Shown: positions 1 to 6,910, counted from the first letter of the stretch. The stretch: 9,685 nucleotides of DNA from Candidatus Hodarchaeota archaeon (GCA_016840305.1 JAEOSP010000369.1:1-9685); one strand, 5' to 3'. The notes: generated by a model from the sequence alone, not told the origin. Made by a program: numbers and translations.

Positions 1-1287
1 GTTACCTAATGTAGGATTTATACCAGCCATCGGTTCGTCTAACAGAATCAAACGGGGAGCGCTCATTAGTAATCTGGCGATAGCTAATAGCTTCAATTGC
101 CCACCAGAAAGTTCTTGTGCAACTTGATCTCTTATGTGAGTAATTTCCAGAAATTCCAGTACTTCTAATGCTTTCAAAGTGTTTTTTCGTTCATCTTCCT
201 TAATTTTCTTCCAAAATACAAAATTCTTCCAAAGTGATTCTCCAGTTTGGTTGTGAGGAGCCACAAGTAAATTTTCCAAAACAGTCAGATCGGCCCAATT
301 TCTTGTAGTTTGAAAAGTCCTCATCATACCTGTTAATGCTGTTTCATGAGCACTAAGTCCATCAATTCTTTCACCCTCAAATTTGACACTACCTACTTCA
401 GGAGAAGTAACACTTTCGGGTGTTGCTTTCTTTCTTACATTTAGCTTATCAATAAATCTGACTAAGACATTCTTTCTAATTATTACTTCTTTTTCAGTAA
501 AAGGGTTGGTTTTAGGGAGCCAAGATGTAATAACATTGAAAAGCGTTGTCTTTCCACAACCATTTGGCCCGATTAGAGAAACTAATTTATTTCTCTTTAC
601 CATAACTGAAGCCCCTTCTAAAGCCTTCACACCACCGAAATATTTGTAAATATTCTCTGCTTCAAGTGTGATGTGCTTTTCAGCTATAACCTCCTCAATA
701 GATACTTTTTCAACAGTTTTCCTTGGATATCGATATCCATTAACCAAGGATATCCAACCAATAATAAAACACCCAAGGATAAAGATGTTTATATGCGGAG
801 AGAATTCACCCCAGTCTTCGAGAATCAATACAAGTAAGAAGAGAACATATTGTACAACTGATGCTACTAATCCAAAAATAAGTCCAATCAGACCCAATGG
901 TAATTTAATTAATTCCCTTTTCCTAATATTCATTACTGGGGGAGTTATCAAAAGAATAGTTCCAAGAATACCGAGAGTCAGCCATATTGGACCCCATAAG
1001 GGAATTAATAGCCATACAAATAATATGCCTCCTTCGACTCCAATGCTTTCAAAAATTGGATTATCATATCCACGATAATCAGTATTAAATGGTGCACCAT
1101 TAATAAGACCAGTCATTCTATCCCAAAAAAGATCAATTGACAACGAAAAATCTTCTACACCAATATCTCCCCATAAAAATCCGCCACCTATATGTAGTAA
1201 TGGAATAAGGATTGTTAATAGGAAAAAAACTCCGATCCTAATTAATCCAGCAATATCATTTTCGTTGTTATCTACTTCTGTTTTCAT
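1..1287 (-). CDS. Four-helix membrane domain fused to LivG-type ABC transporter ATPase (C-terminus cut by window edge)
   Basis: The frame is open for 429 codons from an ATG at 1287 to the left edge. It is the first ATG after an in-frame TAA about 36 bases upstream. Residues 1-189 are membrane-embedded, with helices near 13-33, 87-115, 127-156 and 165-183. A roughly 50-residue acidic, aromatic loop (34-86) is predicted outside, and basic RKRELIK (122-128) and YRYPRK (185-190) inside. The ABC domain starts near 207 (EAENIYKYFGGVKALEGAS). It has Walker A GPNGCGKTT (240-248), Q-loop RTFQ (323-326), signature LSGGQ (393-397) and Walker B LILLDEP (413-419), followed by MAGINPTLGN. The wording RTFQ, TVLENLLVA and DEPMAGINP is LivG-like, so this should be the second ATPase of the transporter. 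About 35 extra, mostly basic residues lie between Walker A and the Q-loop. LivG is normally a soluble protein of about 250 residues with Walker A near residue 40, so the N-terminal domain is an addition of unknown role. No ATG lies between codons 119 and 229, so the ATPase probably has no separate start; TTG at codon 181 is the nearest alternative. It is the fifth gene of the operon, 72 bases after livM. Confidence 0.88.
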   Translation of the reverse strand, partial: MKTEVDNNENDIAGLIRIGVFFLLTILIPLLHIGGGFLWGDIGVEDFSLSIDLFWDRMTGLINGAPFNTDYRGYDNPIFESIGVEGGILFVWLLIPLWGPIWLTLGILGTILLITPPVMNIRKRELIKLPLGLIGLIFGLVASVVQYVLFLLVLILEDWGEFSPHINIFILGCFIIGWISLVNGYRYPRKTVEKVSIEEVIAEKHITLEAENIYKYFGGVKALEGASVMVKRNKLVSLIGPNGCGKTTLFNVITSWLPKTNPFTEKEVIIRKNVLVRFIDKLNVRKKATPESVTSPEVGSVKFEGERIDGLSAHETALTGMMRTFQTTRNWADLTVLENLLVAPHNQTGESLWKNFVFWKKIKEDERKNTLKALEVLEFLEITHIRDQVAQELSGGQLKLLAIARLLMSAPRLILLDEPMAGINPTLGN

Positions 1288-1359
1288 AATTCTACACTCA
1301 ATTGAACTGCCATGCTTTGTATTTTAGTTGTGGATGATTCTTTCTTTCAATTATTCAAA

Positions 1360-2823
1360 TTATGTCGGAGGAGTCTCACCTTTGGTATTTTCCGTTAATC
1401 TCTCTCTTTCACTTAAACTCTGTCTTCCTAGAACAGCTTCATCAGATCGCTTACGTTGTTCATCTGTAAGTAAAGATAAATACTTATCCGTATCTGTCTT
1501 TGGTTCAGGAATTAATCCAGCTGGTTTGAATAGTATGAATAGTATGAGAATAGTTCCAAGAATAACAATAGCTGAATTTTCTGGAGTGATGAATATGTCT
1601 ATCCTTAAAATTTCCATTAGGGGGCCAAGTATAGGCGATAATAGATCCTCTACAATCTGTGAAAAATCAACCCCAAATAAAGCAATGTCAGGAATGGTGA
1701 GTCCTTCAGGGCTTATCCGCATGTTAATTACTTCTTTGACTGCTTCAGCTTGAGATGCGTGTAAAAATAATGTAACGAGTGAAGTCCCCGCAAAGGCACC
1801 TTTAGAGTTTCCTAAACCGCCAATAATAATAAAAATATAAAGATTAAAAGTTAAGAATGGCCTAAACTCCCCAGCTTCAAAGGAACTGAACGTCATGGCG
1901 TACATGATGCCAGCTAAACCAGTAAGGAGAGCAGCTAGTGTTGTAACTTGCCATCGAAAGCGAGCAACATCCTTTCCGACAGAAGATACCGAAATATCAT
2001 CTTCTCGAATTGCCCTCAGTGCTCTACCGTAAGGGGAGTTTCTAATCTTTTGTACAAACCAGTAGACAAATAATGCAATGAAAATGAACACTATCAAAAT
2101 CACAATCTGCCATAAAAAGACCAATCCCATATCTCTGATACTTGAACCAATCAGTGAGATCATGGTCTTAAATAAAATCAGGATATCTGAAATGAATGGG
2201 ATTTCTATAAGGATTGGTATTAAAAATAGTTCTGATAAACCCTCAATAAATGTACCAATATCATCTAGGATAGAACTTCCCAATATATCGTCCAATCGCT
2301 GATCAAAAGGAAAAGCACTTGTTAGCTCAATTCTAAACTTATTTGAGATGACTTGGGACTTTGTACCGATAACCGAAGTTGACCAAAGCCAACGTTGTTC
2401 ATTCTGAAAAATCAGCCGTACAACTTCTCCTCCAGCAATTGTCATGATAGCAAAATAATCCGCACGCAATTTAACTGTAGGAATAGCAACTACAAATCCT
2501 AACAGACCTGAAAAAGTCAAGGCTATGATAATAGATACTATTATGTCAATATTATATTCACTGTACAGAAGTGTGGAAACATAAGCACCAATGGCAAAGA
2601 ATGCAACCTTACCGAAGTTTGGAAGACCCATGGAACCGACTTCGAGATCTAAGCTTATCGCGCCTATGAAAAAGACAAGAATTGTTGTTGCTGTACCTAA
2701 CAAGAATTTTCCTTTTCTTGATAACGAATCCACCGCAATGAGATAAAGTAATAAGATCGGAATAACTAGCATTAATCCAATAATCAAACTTGAGTTGTCT
2801 CGTATTTTATCACGAAAAGTCAA
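1360..2823 (-). CDS. livM: Branched-chain amino acid ABC transporter permease LivM, enlarged
   Basis: This is the second permease of the HAAT/Liv importer, an integral membrane protein that forms the channel with LivH. Family hallmarks are the GLPNFGKVAFFAIGAY segment (66-81), the DYFAIMTIAGGEVVRL helix (122-137), the ATPase-coupling segment SPYGRALRAIREDD (263-276) and the IIIGGLGNSKGAFAG loop (332-346). It closes with a membrane helix (about 415-434) and KPAGLIPEP. At 487 residues it is longer than usual LivM proteins (about 300-420). The extra length lies in a predicted outside region (about 143-232, where the usual Gly/Pro-rich GGPNGI-type motif is not recognisable), a second region (about 355-414), and a charged cytoplasmic tail of about 50 residues. 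The start is TTG at 2823: the upstream frame closes at TGA with no ATG between, and an AGGATGG ribosome-binding-like stretch lies just upstream. It follows livH by 67 bases. Substrate cannot be read from the permease. Confidence 0.9.
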   Translation of the reverse strand: MTFRDKIRDNSSLIIGLMLVIPILLLYLIAVDSLSRKGKFLLGTATTILVFFIGAISLDLEVGSMGLPNFGKVAFFAIGAYVSTLLYSEYNIDIIVSIIIALTFSGLLGFVVAIPTVKLRADYFAIMTIAGGEVVRLIFQNEQRWLWSTSVIGTKSQVISNKFRIELTSAFPFDQRLDDILGSSILDDIGTFIEGLSELFLIPILIEIPFISDILILFKTMISLIGSSIRDMGLVFLWQIVILIVFIFIALFVYWFVQKIRNSPYGRALRAIREDDISVSSVGKDVARFRWQVTTLAALLTGLAGIMYAMTFSSFEAGEFRPFLTFNLYIFIIIGGLGNSKGAFAGTSLVTLFLHASQAEAVKEVINMRISPEGLTIPDIALFGVDFSQIVEDLLSPILGPLMEILRIDIFITPENSAIVILGTILILFILFKPAGLIPEPKTDTDKYLSLLTDEQRKRSDEAVLGRQSLSERERLTENTKGETPPT

Positions 2824-2890
2824 AGTTTTTCCATCCTTTGTTTCTTTGAAGAAATTTCTATTTCACTCAATAAATTCATCCCAGCTTTTT

Positions 2891-4126
2891 CTATACTCTC
2901 TCTCTTGTAGATTCAACACTTCCGTAAATACCCTGTGGACGTATGAGTAATACGAGTATAAGGACAACGAAAGCAATCCCATCCATATAATTAGGTGAAA
3001 ACGTAATAGTAAATCCTGTTACTTGTTCTAGGATATCCTCAAGTCCACCAGTAACCTGAAACTGGGTAAACAATATATTAGTGATTTGACGTGTAAATGC
3101 AATAATGAGGGCGGCAAGAATTCCCCCACGAAAAGAACCGACTCCTCCTAGGATCACAACAGCAAAAATTGGAAGAAGTAACCAAAAACCATCATATGTA
3201 CTGAATCGAGCTTGATTAGCTCGGACGAAAGCAGCGCCAAAACCTGTTAATCCTGCAGCTAGAAACCATGTATAATAGATGATCCGTTTTGTATTTATCC
3301 CTGAAACTTGCGCCAATTCTGTCGAATCAGCGGTCGCTCTCATCGCAATCCCAAATTTTGTGGATTTAAACATATAATCAACAGCGATAACCATAATAAT
3401 ACTCATCAGAACTATAAATAGTTCAAATCCTGTAATTAAAATTTCCTGTGACCCCAAAAGCGGATAGAGGTCTGGGAACATGGATTTCCCAACTAAAGGA
3501 TCCTGGACGAAGGAAATATGAATTGTGCTTGCCCTGAAGTTTGGTAGAAGGTTGGAAATCTCTGGAAAAATATCTTTAATAATTGGAATGCCTCGCAAAT
3601 CTAACCAACTAGGTAGTGATGATAAATCAGTGCAAGTTACACAATCGGCAGTTATGGCTCTTGGGAAGTCACCAAATATCATTGAAAGAAGGTTCCGAAT
3701 AATTAACCCAATCCCTATGGAAGCTACTGTAAGGGATCTTGGGCTAGCTTTGATCCTTTTTAAACGACTAAAAACCAATAATTCACCGATAATTCCAAGA
3801 AAACCCACTATAACGAAAGAAAACAATGCTTGAATGAATAAATTGTTAATGATATGATCCACGGGAAAAGAAAAGCCAAGAATATCTAAATTCCAAGTTT
3901 CTGAATCAAAAGGTAAGTTAAAACTAAGAATTTGGAGAAACCACCAGGAAGCAAACATGCCTAATGTAACCCATTCCGCATGGGCAAAATTGGAAAATTT
4001 CATTACAGCATATACTATGTTGAGACCAATGGTCAACATTATCAACATACCTGTGTATACAAGTGCAAGAGATATGTTACTCAAAATATCAAAAGGTACT
4101 ATTGCCATATTCGTATCACAATCCAT
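2891..4126 (-). CDS. livH: Branched-chain amino acid ABC transporter permease LivH, enlarged
   Basis: This is the first permease subunit of the Liv-type importer. Hallmarks are GLNIVYAVMKFSNFAHAEW (34-52), which matches the LivH N-terminal GLxxxYGVxxxxNFAHGE signature, the coupling segment KFGIAMRATADSTELAQVSG (257-276), AAGLTGFGAAF (290-300), the VILGGVGSFRGG loop (324-335) and the C-terminal VLLIRPQGIYG (392-402). LivH proteins are usually near 290-300 residues, while this one has 411. Most of the extra length is a predicted outside region of about 100 residues (about 145-235) with a CxxC pair at C162 and C165, and a smaller insertion near 66-95. The start is ATG at 4126, nine bases after the livF stop, so the two are probably translationally coupled. 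A second ATG at codon 7 (4108) could also serve, because neither has a strong ribosome-binding site. Confidence 0.91.
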   Translation of the reverse strand: MDCDTNMAIVPFDILSNISLALVYTGMLIMLTIGLNIVYAVMKFSNFAHAEWVTLGMFASWWFLQILSFNLPFDSETWNLDILGFSFPVDHIINNLFIQALFSFVIVGFLGIIGELLVFSRLKRIKASPRSLTVASIGIGLIIRNLLSMIFGDFPRAITADCVTCTDLSSLPSWLDLRGIPIIKDIFPEISNLLPNFRASTIHISFVQDPLVGKSMFPDLYPLLGSQEILITGFELFIVLMSIIMVIAVDYMFKSTKFGIAMRATADSTELAQVSGINTKRIIYYTWFLAAGLTGFGAAFVRANQARFSTYDGFWLLLPIFAVVILGGVGSFRGGILAALIIAFTRQITNILFTQFQVTGGLEDILEQVTGFTITFSPNYMDGIAFVVLILVLLIRPQGIYGSVESTRERV

Positions 4127-4134
4127 ATTTTTGT

Positions 4135-4872
4135 CTAGGCCTTATCTCTCACTCCTAAGTAGAGTTTCCGAATTTTATCTTCTGTTAGAAGTTCTTTTGC
4201 AGATCCTTCCGCTGCGATTTCCCCAGTTACTAGGATGTACCCCCGATCTGAAAGTTCCATTGATCGCTTTGCTCGTTGTTCTACAAGTAGTATCGAAATA
4301 CCAATAGTTTTTTTTAAAGTAACAATTAATTGCAGCATTTCTTCAGCGATATTTGGAGCTAATGCTGCGGTTGGCTCATCAAGAATCAAAATTTCAGGAG
4401 AAGGCATCAATGCTCTTGCCAAAGCAAGCATCTGACGTTCTCCACCACTTAAAAGACTCGCTTTTTGTTTGAATCTTTCCTCTAAAATTGGGAATAGTTC
4501 AAACAACTCTTTTAATCTATTTTGGTAGTCCTTATCCCATTTTCTAGTATACAACCCTATTTTTAAATTCTCTTCAATTGTTAAACTTGGAAATACATTG
4601 TTAAGCTGAGGGACATATCCAAGGGGAATACCTGCTTTAATAATTTCGTGTGGATTCATGTGGCTAACATCTTTATCCCTGAAAAAGACAGTTCCTTCAA
4701 ATAACTCCACAAGACCTATTAGAGTTTTAATAAGGGTTGATTTACCTGATCCATTTGGTCCTATGATGGTCACAAGTTCACCCTTATTTACGTAGATATC
4801 CACTCCATTGATTACCTGAAGTTTACCATAGCCCGAAATTACGTTATTACCACATAAGACTGTTTGGTTCAT
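4135..4872 (-). CDS. livF: Branched-chain amino acid ABC transporter ATP-binding protein LivF
   Basis: This is a cytoplasmic ATPase subunit of the Liv importer, 245 residues, normal for the family and without additions. It has Walker A GPNGSGKST (38-46), the Q-loop at GYVPQLNNVFPSLTIEENL (Q89), signature LSGGERQMLALARAL (141-155), Walker B ILILDEP (161-167), the D-loop region TAALAPNIAEEM, and LLVEQR (195-200). LivF proteins typically read VEQN where other ABC ATPases have the switch histidine, so the Q199 position is family-typical and not a defect. RGYILVTGEIAAEGS near the end is also LivF-like. The start is ATG at 4872, preceded by AGAGGAT with a 6-base spacer, one of the clearer ribosome-binding sites in the window. 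It lies downstream of livJ across a 154-base gap containing a terminator, and nine bases before livH. Confidence 0.95.
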   Translation of the reverse strand: MNQTVLCGNNVISGYGKLQVINGVDIYVNKGELVTIIGPNGSGKSTLIKTLIGLVELFEGTVFFRDKDVSHMNPHEIIKAGIPLGYVPQLNNVFPSLTIEENLKIGLYTRKWDKDYQNRLKELFELFPILEERFKQKASLLSGGERQMLALARALMPSPEILILDEPTAALAPNIAEEMLQLIVTLKKTIGISILLVEQRAKRSMELSDRGYILVTGEIAAEGSAKELLTEDKIRKLYLGVRDKA

Positions 4873-4878
4873 TAAGGT

Positions 4879-4885
4879 ATCCTCT
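4879..4885 (-). promoter_or_regulatory. Ribosome-binding site of livF
   Basis: On the minus strand this reads AGAGGAT, six bases before the livF ATG at 4872. It supports that start and suggests efficient initiation for the first cytoplasmic subunit after the intra-operon terminator. Confidence 0.6.
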
Positions 4886-4907
4886 GTGTTTTTTTTTTAT
4901 GAGTGAA

Positions 4908-4922
4908 GAATATATTTTTTTT
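4908..4922 (-). promoter_or_regulatory. Possible internal TATA-like promoter of livF
   Basis: The minus strand reads an A-run followed by TATATTC about 40 bases before the livF ATG. An archaeal start site about 25 bases downstream would leave a short leader that still includes the AGAGGAT site. It would let livFHMG be transcribed separately from livJ. The whole gap is AT-rich, so such a match is easily found by chance. Confidence 0.3.
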
Positions 4923-4996
4923 TAAGATTGAACCATGTAAAAGCTAATGTACTGTAGAACCTAAATCTGTAACTTTTTACAGGACAATAAATCGCG

Positions 4997-5035
4997 AAAA
5001 AAAAGAAGGGGAGGAAGTGGGTTTAATCACTTCCT
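4997..5035 (-). terminator. Hairpin plus T8 transcription terminator behind livJ
   Basis: In the direction of livJ transcription an 8-bp perfect stem, AGGAAGTG (5028-5035) and CACTTCCT (5012-5019), encloses an 8-base loop containing part of the livJ stop codon. Seven bases later comes CTTTTTTTT (T8 at 4997-5004). Archaeal RNA polymerase stops at oligo-T tracts even without a stem, so this is a good terminator on either model. Sitting between livJ and livF, it probably makes livJ mRNA more abundant than that of the downstream subunits, as expected for a binding protein needed in excess. Confidence 0.65.
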
Positions 5036-6547
5036 AGATCTTCGAAGGAGAACTATCACCGCTGTAATAGTGGATAACAGCATGAAGAGAGTGAATCCAG
5101 GAGTAGCGGTGGGAGTTGTTGTTGGTGCAACGGTGGTTGTAGTAGTTGTTGTTGTTTGACCAGGTACGGTGGTAGTGGTGGTTGTGACGCCAGGTTTGAT
5201 GTAAAATGGTGGAAAAGTCAGAGCGTCAGGAACAAATGTATCTCCGCCTGGTAACGTAAGAGTACCAGAAGTTAAACCAAAACCTGTTCCATTCCATACA
5301 CCAAAGGGCGTATAGGTGACATCAACTAATTGTACGTAATCAAAACGACCGCTAACCTCACCATTATCGTTGAAAATGATTTTTCCAGCAGCACCGTCAT
5401 GAGTGACAGCATACATCGCAGCTAACAACGCATCACCATCAGCAGTACCTGCATCTCTTAAACCTTTAGCTGCAACGAATACAGAGTCATAAGCGAGAGG
5501 TGCATAAGAATTGAATGCTAATCCAGTTACCTGACTATAAATTGGACCAGAAAGACCACTCCAGTATATTGGGTCAGCCCATTTAGAATCAAACCAACTA
5601 TCATTGAAAGCAGTTAATTCAGGAGTGGCAAACGATAGTGGTGTGGTGCCAATGAAGTTTTGCATAGCATCTTGAACTGCTTGGTTTCCTGAGAAAGTCG
5701 AAGTTGTTGATGTACCATCAGTTATAATCCATGGCACTGCATTAGCTGTTCCGTTTGTCAAATATAGTTCTGCTGCTTTTTGGAATAAAGTTTTTCCATC
5801 TTCATCTATTAGGTTTGCTACAACAAATTCAGGATTGGAATCTTTTATAGCCTGAACTTGCGCAGATACGTCGGTAGCCATAGGCGAAAATGATTGGGCT
5901 GTAGTAATTGTCCCACCTCGGAGTTCAAAAGCTTCGGTAAAGACTGTAATGAGGCCAGTTCCATATGAATCATCTGTAGAGATAGTAGCTCCTTGAGTCC
6001 AATTCATTGAATCAACAAGATCAGCGACGGCAAGTCCTTGATCGGCATCTGAAGGTGTATTTCGCATGAAATAGGGGTAAAGGGTTCGATCACTCAATGA
6101 TGGCGAGGATGAAGCATATGATATTTGCACAATTTTTTCTGGACCTAATTCCGCAGCCATTGCTGCGCTAACACTACTTCCAGAGGATCCAACAACTACG
6201 TCAACACCTTCTGATATGAGAGTTGAAGCAGCAAAAGTACCTCCAGATGCAGAATTATCATCATCTTTTACAATAGCAGTGAAATTAATCCCATCTGGAA
6301 GAATCCTGGGGCCTCCAGTTGGATCAGAATCATTTGCTTGTTCGTTAAGTGTTGCTACTGCCATAAGAAAAGCATCACGACGATCTCTTCCCGCATCAGG
6401 ACGTTTTACAATTGGAAAAACACCGCCAATCTTGATATTTTCTGTAAAAGCATGTGTTTTTTGAGGTTTCGCCTCTATAGAAAATATTCCTATAGAGAGA
6501 ACCAAAAATCCAATTAAAAGAACATAGGATATTAATTTTTTTTTCAT
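5027..6547 (-). CDS. livJ: Amino acid-type ABC transporter substrate-binding protein with Thr-rich stalk and C-terminal membrane anchor
   Basis: This is the extracytoplasmic ligand receptor of the importer, a type I periplasmic-binding fold of the Leu/Ile/Val-binding (Peripla_BP_6) kind. A signal peptide (KKK, hydrophobic 5-22, likely cleavage after IEA at 26) has no lipobox cysteine, and I see no cysteine anywhere in the protein. The binding domain runs from about 37 (ENIKIGGVFPI) to 450. Recognisable parts are VVVGSSGSSVSAAMA (117-131), ISYASSSPSLSDRTLYPYFM (142-161) and NTPSDADQGLAVADL (163-177). A Thr-rich linker (452-482) follows, then PGF (483-485), a hydrophobic helix and RRSRK at the end, an archaeal PGF-CTERM-like anchoring signal. 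I chose ATG 6547 because it starts the signal peptide directly; an in-frame TTG at 6562 would only add five residues. It is the first gene of the operon and is followed by a terminator. Branched-chain amino acids, other amino acids, amides or urea are all possible ligands. Confidence 0.92.
   Translation of the reverse strand: MKKKLISYVLLIGFLVLSIGIFSIEAKPQKTHAFTENIKIGGVFPIVKRPDAGRDRRDAFLMAVATLNEQANDSDPTGGPRILPDGINFTAIVKDDDNSASGGTFAASTLISEGVDVVVGSSGSSVSAAMAAELGPEKIVQISYASSSPSLSDRTLYPYFMRNTPSDADQGLAVADLVDSMNWTQGATISTDDSYGTGLITVFTEAFELRGGTITTAQSFSPMATDVSAQVQAIKDSNPEFVVANLIDEDGKTLFQKAAELYLTNGTANAVPWIITDGTSTTSTFSGNQAVQDAMQNFIGTTPLSFATPELTAFNDSWFDSKWADPIYWSGLSGPIYSQVTGLAFNSYAPLAYDSVFVAAKGLRDAGTADGDALLAAMYAVTHDGAAGKIIFNDNGEVSGRFDYVQLVDVTYTPFGVWNGTGFGLTSGTLTLPGGDTFVPDALTFPPFYIKPGVTTTTTTVPGQTTTTTTTTVAPTTTPTATPGFTLFMLLSTITAVIVLLRRSRK
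5030..5101 (-). other. PGF-CTERM-like sorting/anchor segment of the binding protein
   Basis: These are the last 24 residues: PGF, about 17 hydrophobic residues (TLFMLLSTITAVIVLL) and the basic RRSRK end. The order short motif, membrane helix, basic tail is that of archaeal archaeosortase substrates. It may be cleaved and replaced by a lipid, or kept as a simple membrane anchor. The sequence alone does not decide between these. Confidence 0.6.
5108..5185 (-). repeat. Threonine-codon repeat tract encoding the stalk
   Basis: This is a low-complexity run of ACN codons encoding two Thr blocks separated by VPGQ and followed by VAPTTTPT. The third codon positions vary, so selection appears to act on the protein and this is not a simple DNA microsatellite. 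Such stalks are usually O-glycosylated spacers that lift the binding domain off the membrane. Confidence 0.75.
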
Positions 6548-6630
6548 TTTTAATTCAACCAATTCTATTTTGTCTTTGTCTCAGTCATGAAAATGTGTAG
6601 ATATTAGAAAGACTCAGAGACTTAAATTTT

Positions 6631-6638
6631 CTTTATAG
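6631..6638 (-). promoter_or_regulatory. Alternative TATA-like box for livJ
   Basis: The minus strand reads CTATAAAG about 85 bases before the livJ ATG. It is a weaker alternative to the box at 6664-6673 and would give a leader of roughly 60 bases. Confidence 0.3.
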
Positions 6639-6663
6639 ACAAGGTAATAAACTCCATTCTTGA

Positions 6664-6673
6664 TATTTATAAA
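6664..6673 (-). promoter_or_regulatory. Candidate TATA box of the liv operon
   Basis: The minus strand reads TTTATAAATA, very close to the archaeal TATA consensus. A start about 25 bases downstream (near 6640) would give a 5' leader of roughly 90 bases before the livJ ATG at 6547. The AT-rich setting lowers certainty. Confidence 0.45.
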
Positions 6674-6764
6674 GATTATTGCACTTTTTCCTTAATAAAA
6701 ATGCAAATTGAGGGATTAGTAATTATATATTAATTGACTTATAATTGATTGGACACACAAAAGA

Positions 6765-6776
6765 GAAAATATAAAG
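6765..6776 (+). promoter_or_regulatory. Candidate promoter (purine-rich element plus TATA) for pepF
   Basis: GAAAATATAAAG reads as a purine-rich BRE-like stretch joined to a TATA-like box. Transcription would start near 6800, leaving a leader of about 120 bases before the pepF ATG. The predicted start falls inside the inverted repeat at 6791-6814. Confidence 0.35.
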
Positions 6777-6790
6777 AGTTATTCAACACA

Positions 6791-6814
6791 AATTAATGGT
6801 TTTAATCATTAATT
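6791..6814. repeat. Perfect 8-bp inverted repeat, possible operator
   Basis: AATTAATG and CATTAATT are exact reverse complements separated by eight bases (GTTTTAAT). The repeat lies about 15-40 bases downstream of the candidate pepF TATA box, where a repressor could block initiation. It has no G/C-rich stem, so it is more plausible as a dimeric protein site than as an RNA hairpin. No regulator is encoded in the window to pair it with. Confidence 0.35.
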
Positions 6815-6904
6815 CCATCTATCAATCCAATACTAAATTCTTAATAATATTGGAGCAAGAACGACCGCTCGAATCATAATTTGAAAAAAAATATCGGAAA
6901 ACTT

Positions 6905-6910
6905 GGAGAG
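6905..6910 (+). promoter_or_regulatory. Ribosome-binding site of pepF
   Basis: GGAGAG lies eight bases before the ATG at 6919 and supports this start for the peptidase. Confidence 0.6.

Noticed and set aside
668..1078. Plus-strand 136-codon open frame
   Set aside because: It is antisense to the membrane domain of the LivG-type fusion, whose minus-strand frame shows clear helices and joins a complete ABC motif set. The plus-strand product has no recognisable motif.
1284..1313. Nine-codon ORF (MAVQLSVEL) whose TGA overlaps the ATG of the LivG-type fusion
   Set aside because: The ATGA overlap resembles translational coupling, but no ribosome-binding site precedes the short ORF, and such a frame is likely by chance in a 72-base gap.
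1535..1553. Tandem copy of AATAGTATG inside livM
   Set aside because: It encodes a repeated ILF in the last membrane helix. Short hydrophobic codon repeats are expected there.
1328..1753. Plus-strand 141-codon open frame
   Set aside because: It is antisense to the C-terminal part of LivM, which is well supported. The product is low-complexity without a domain.
3957..4307. Plus-strand 116-codon open frame across the livH/livF junction
   Set aside because: It lies opposite the conserved starts and ends of two certain genes and has no motif or ribosome-binding site.
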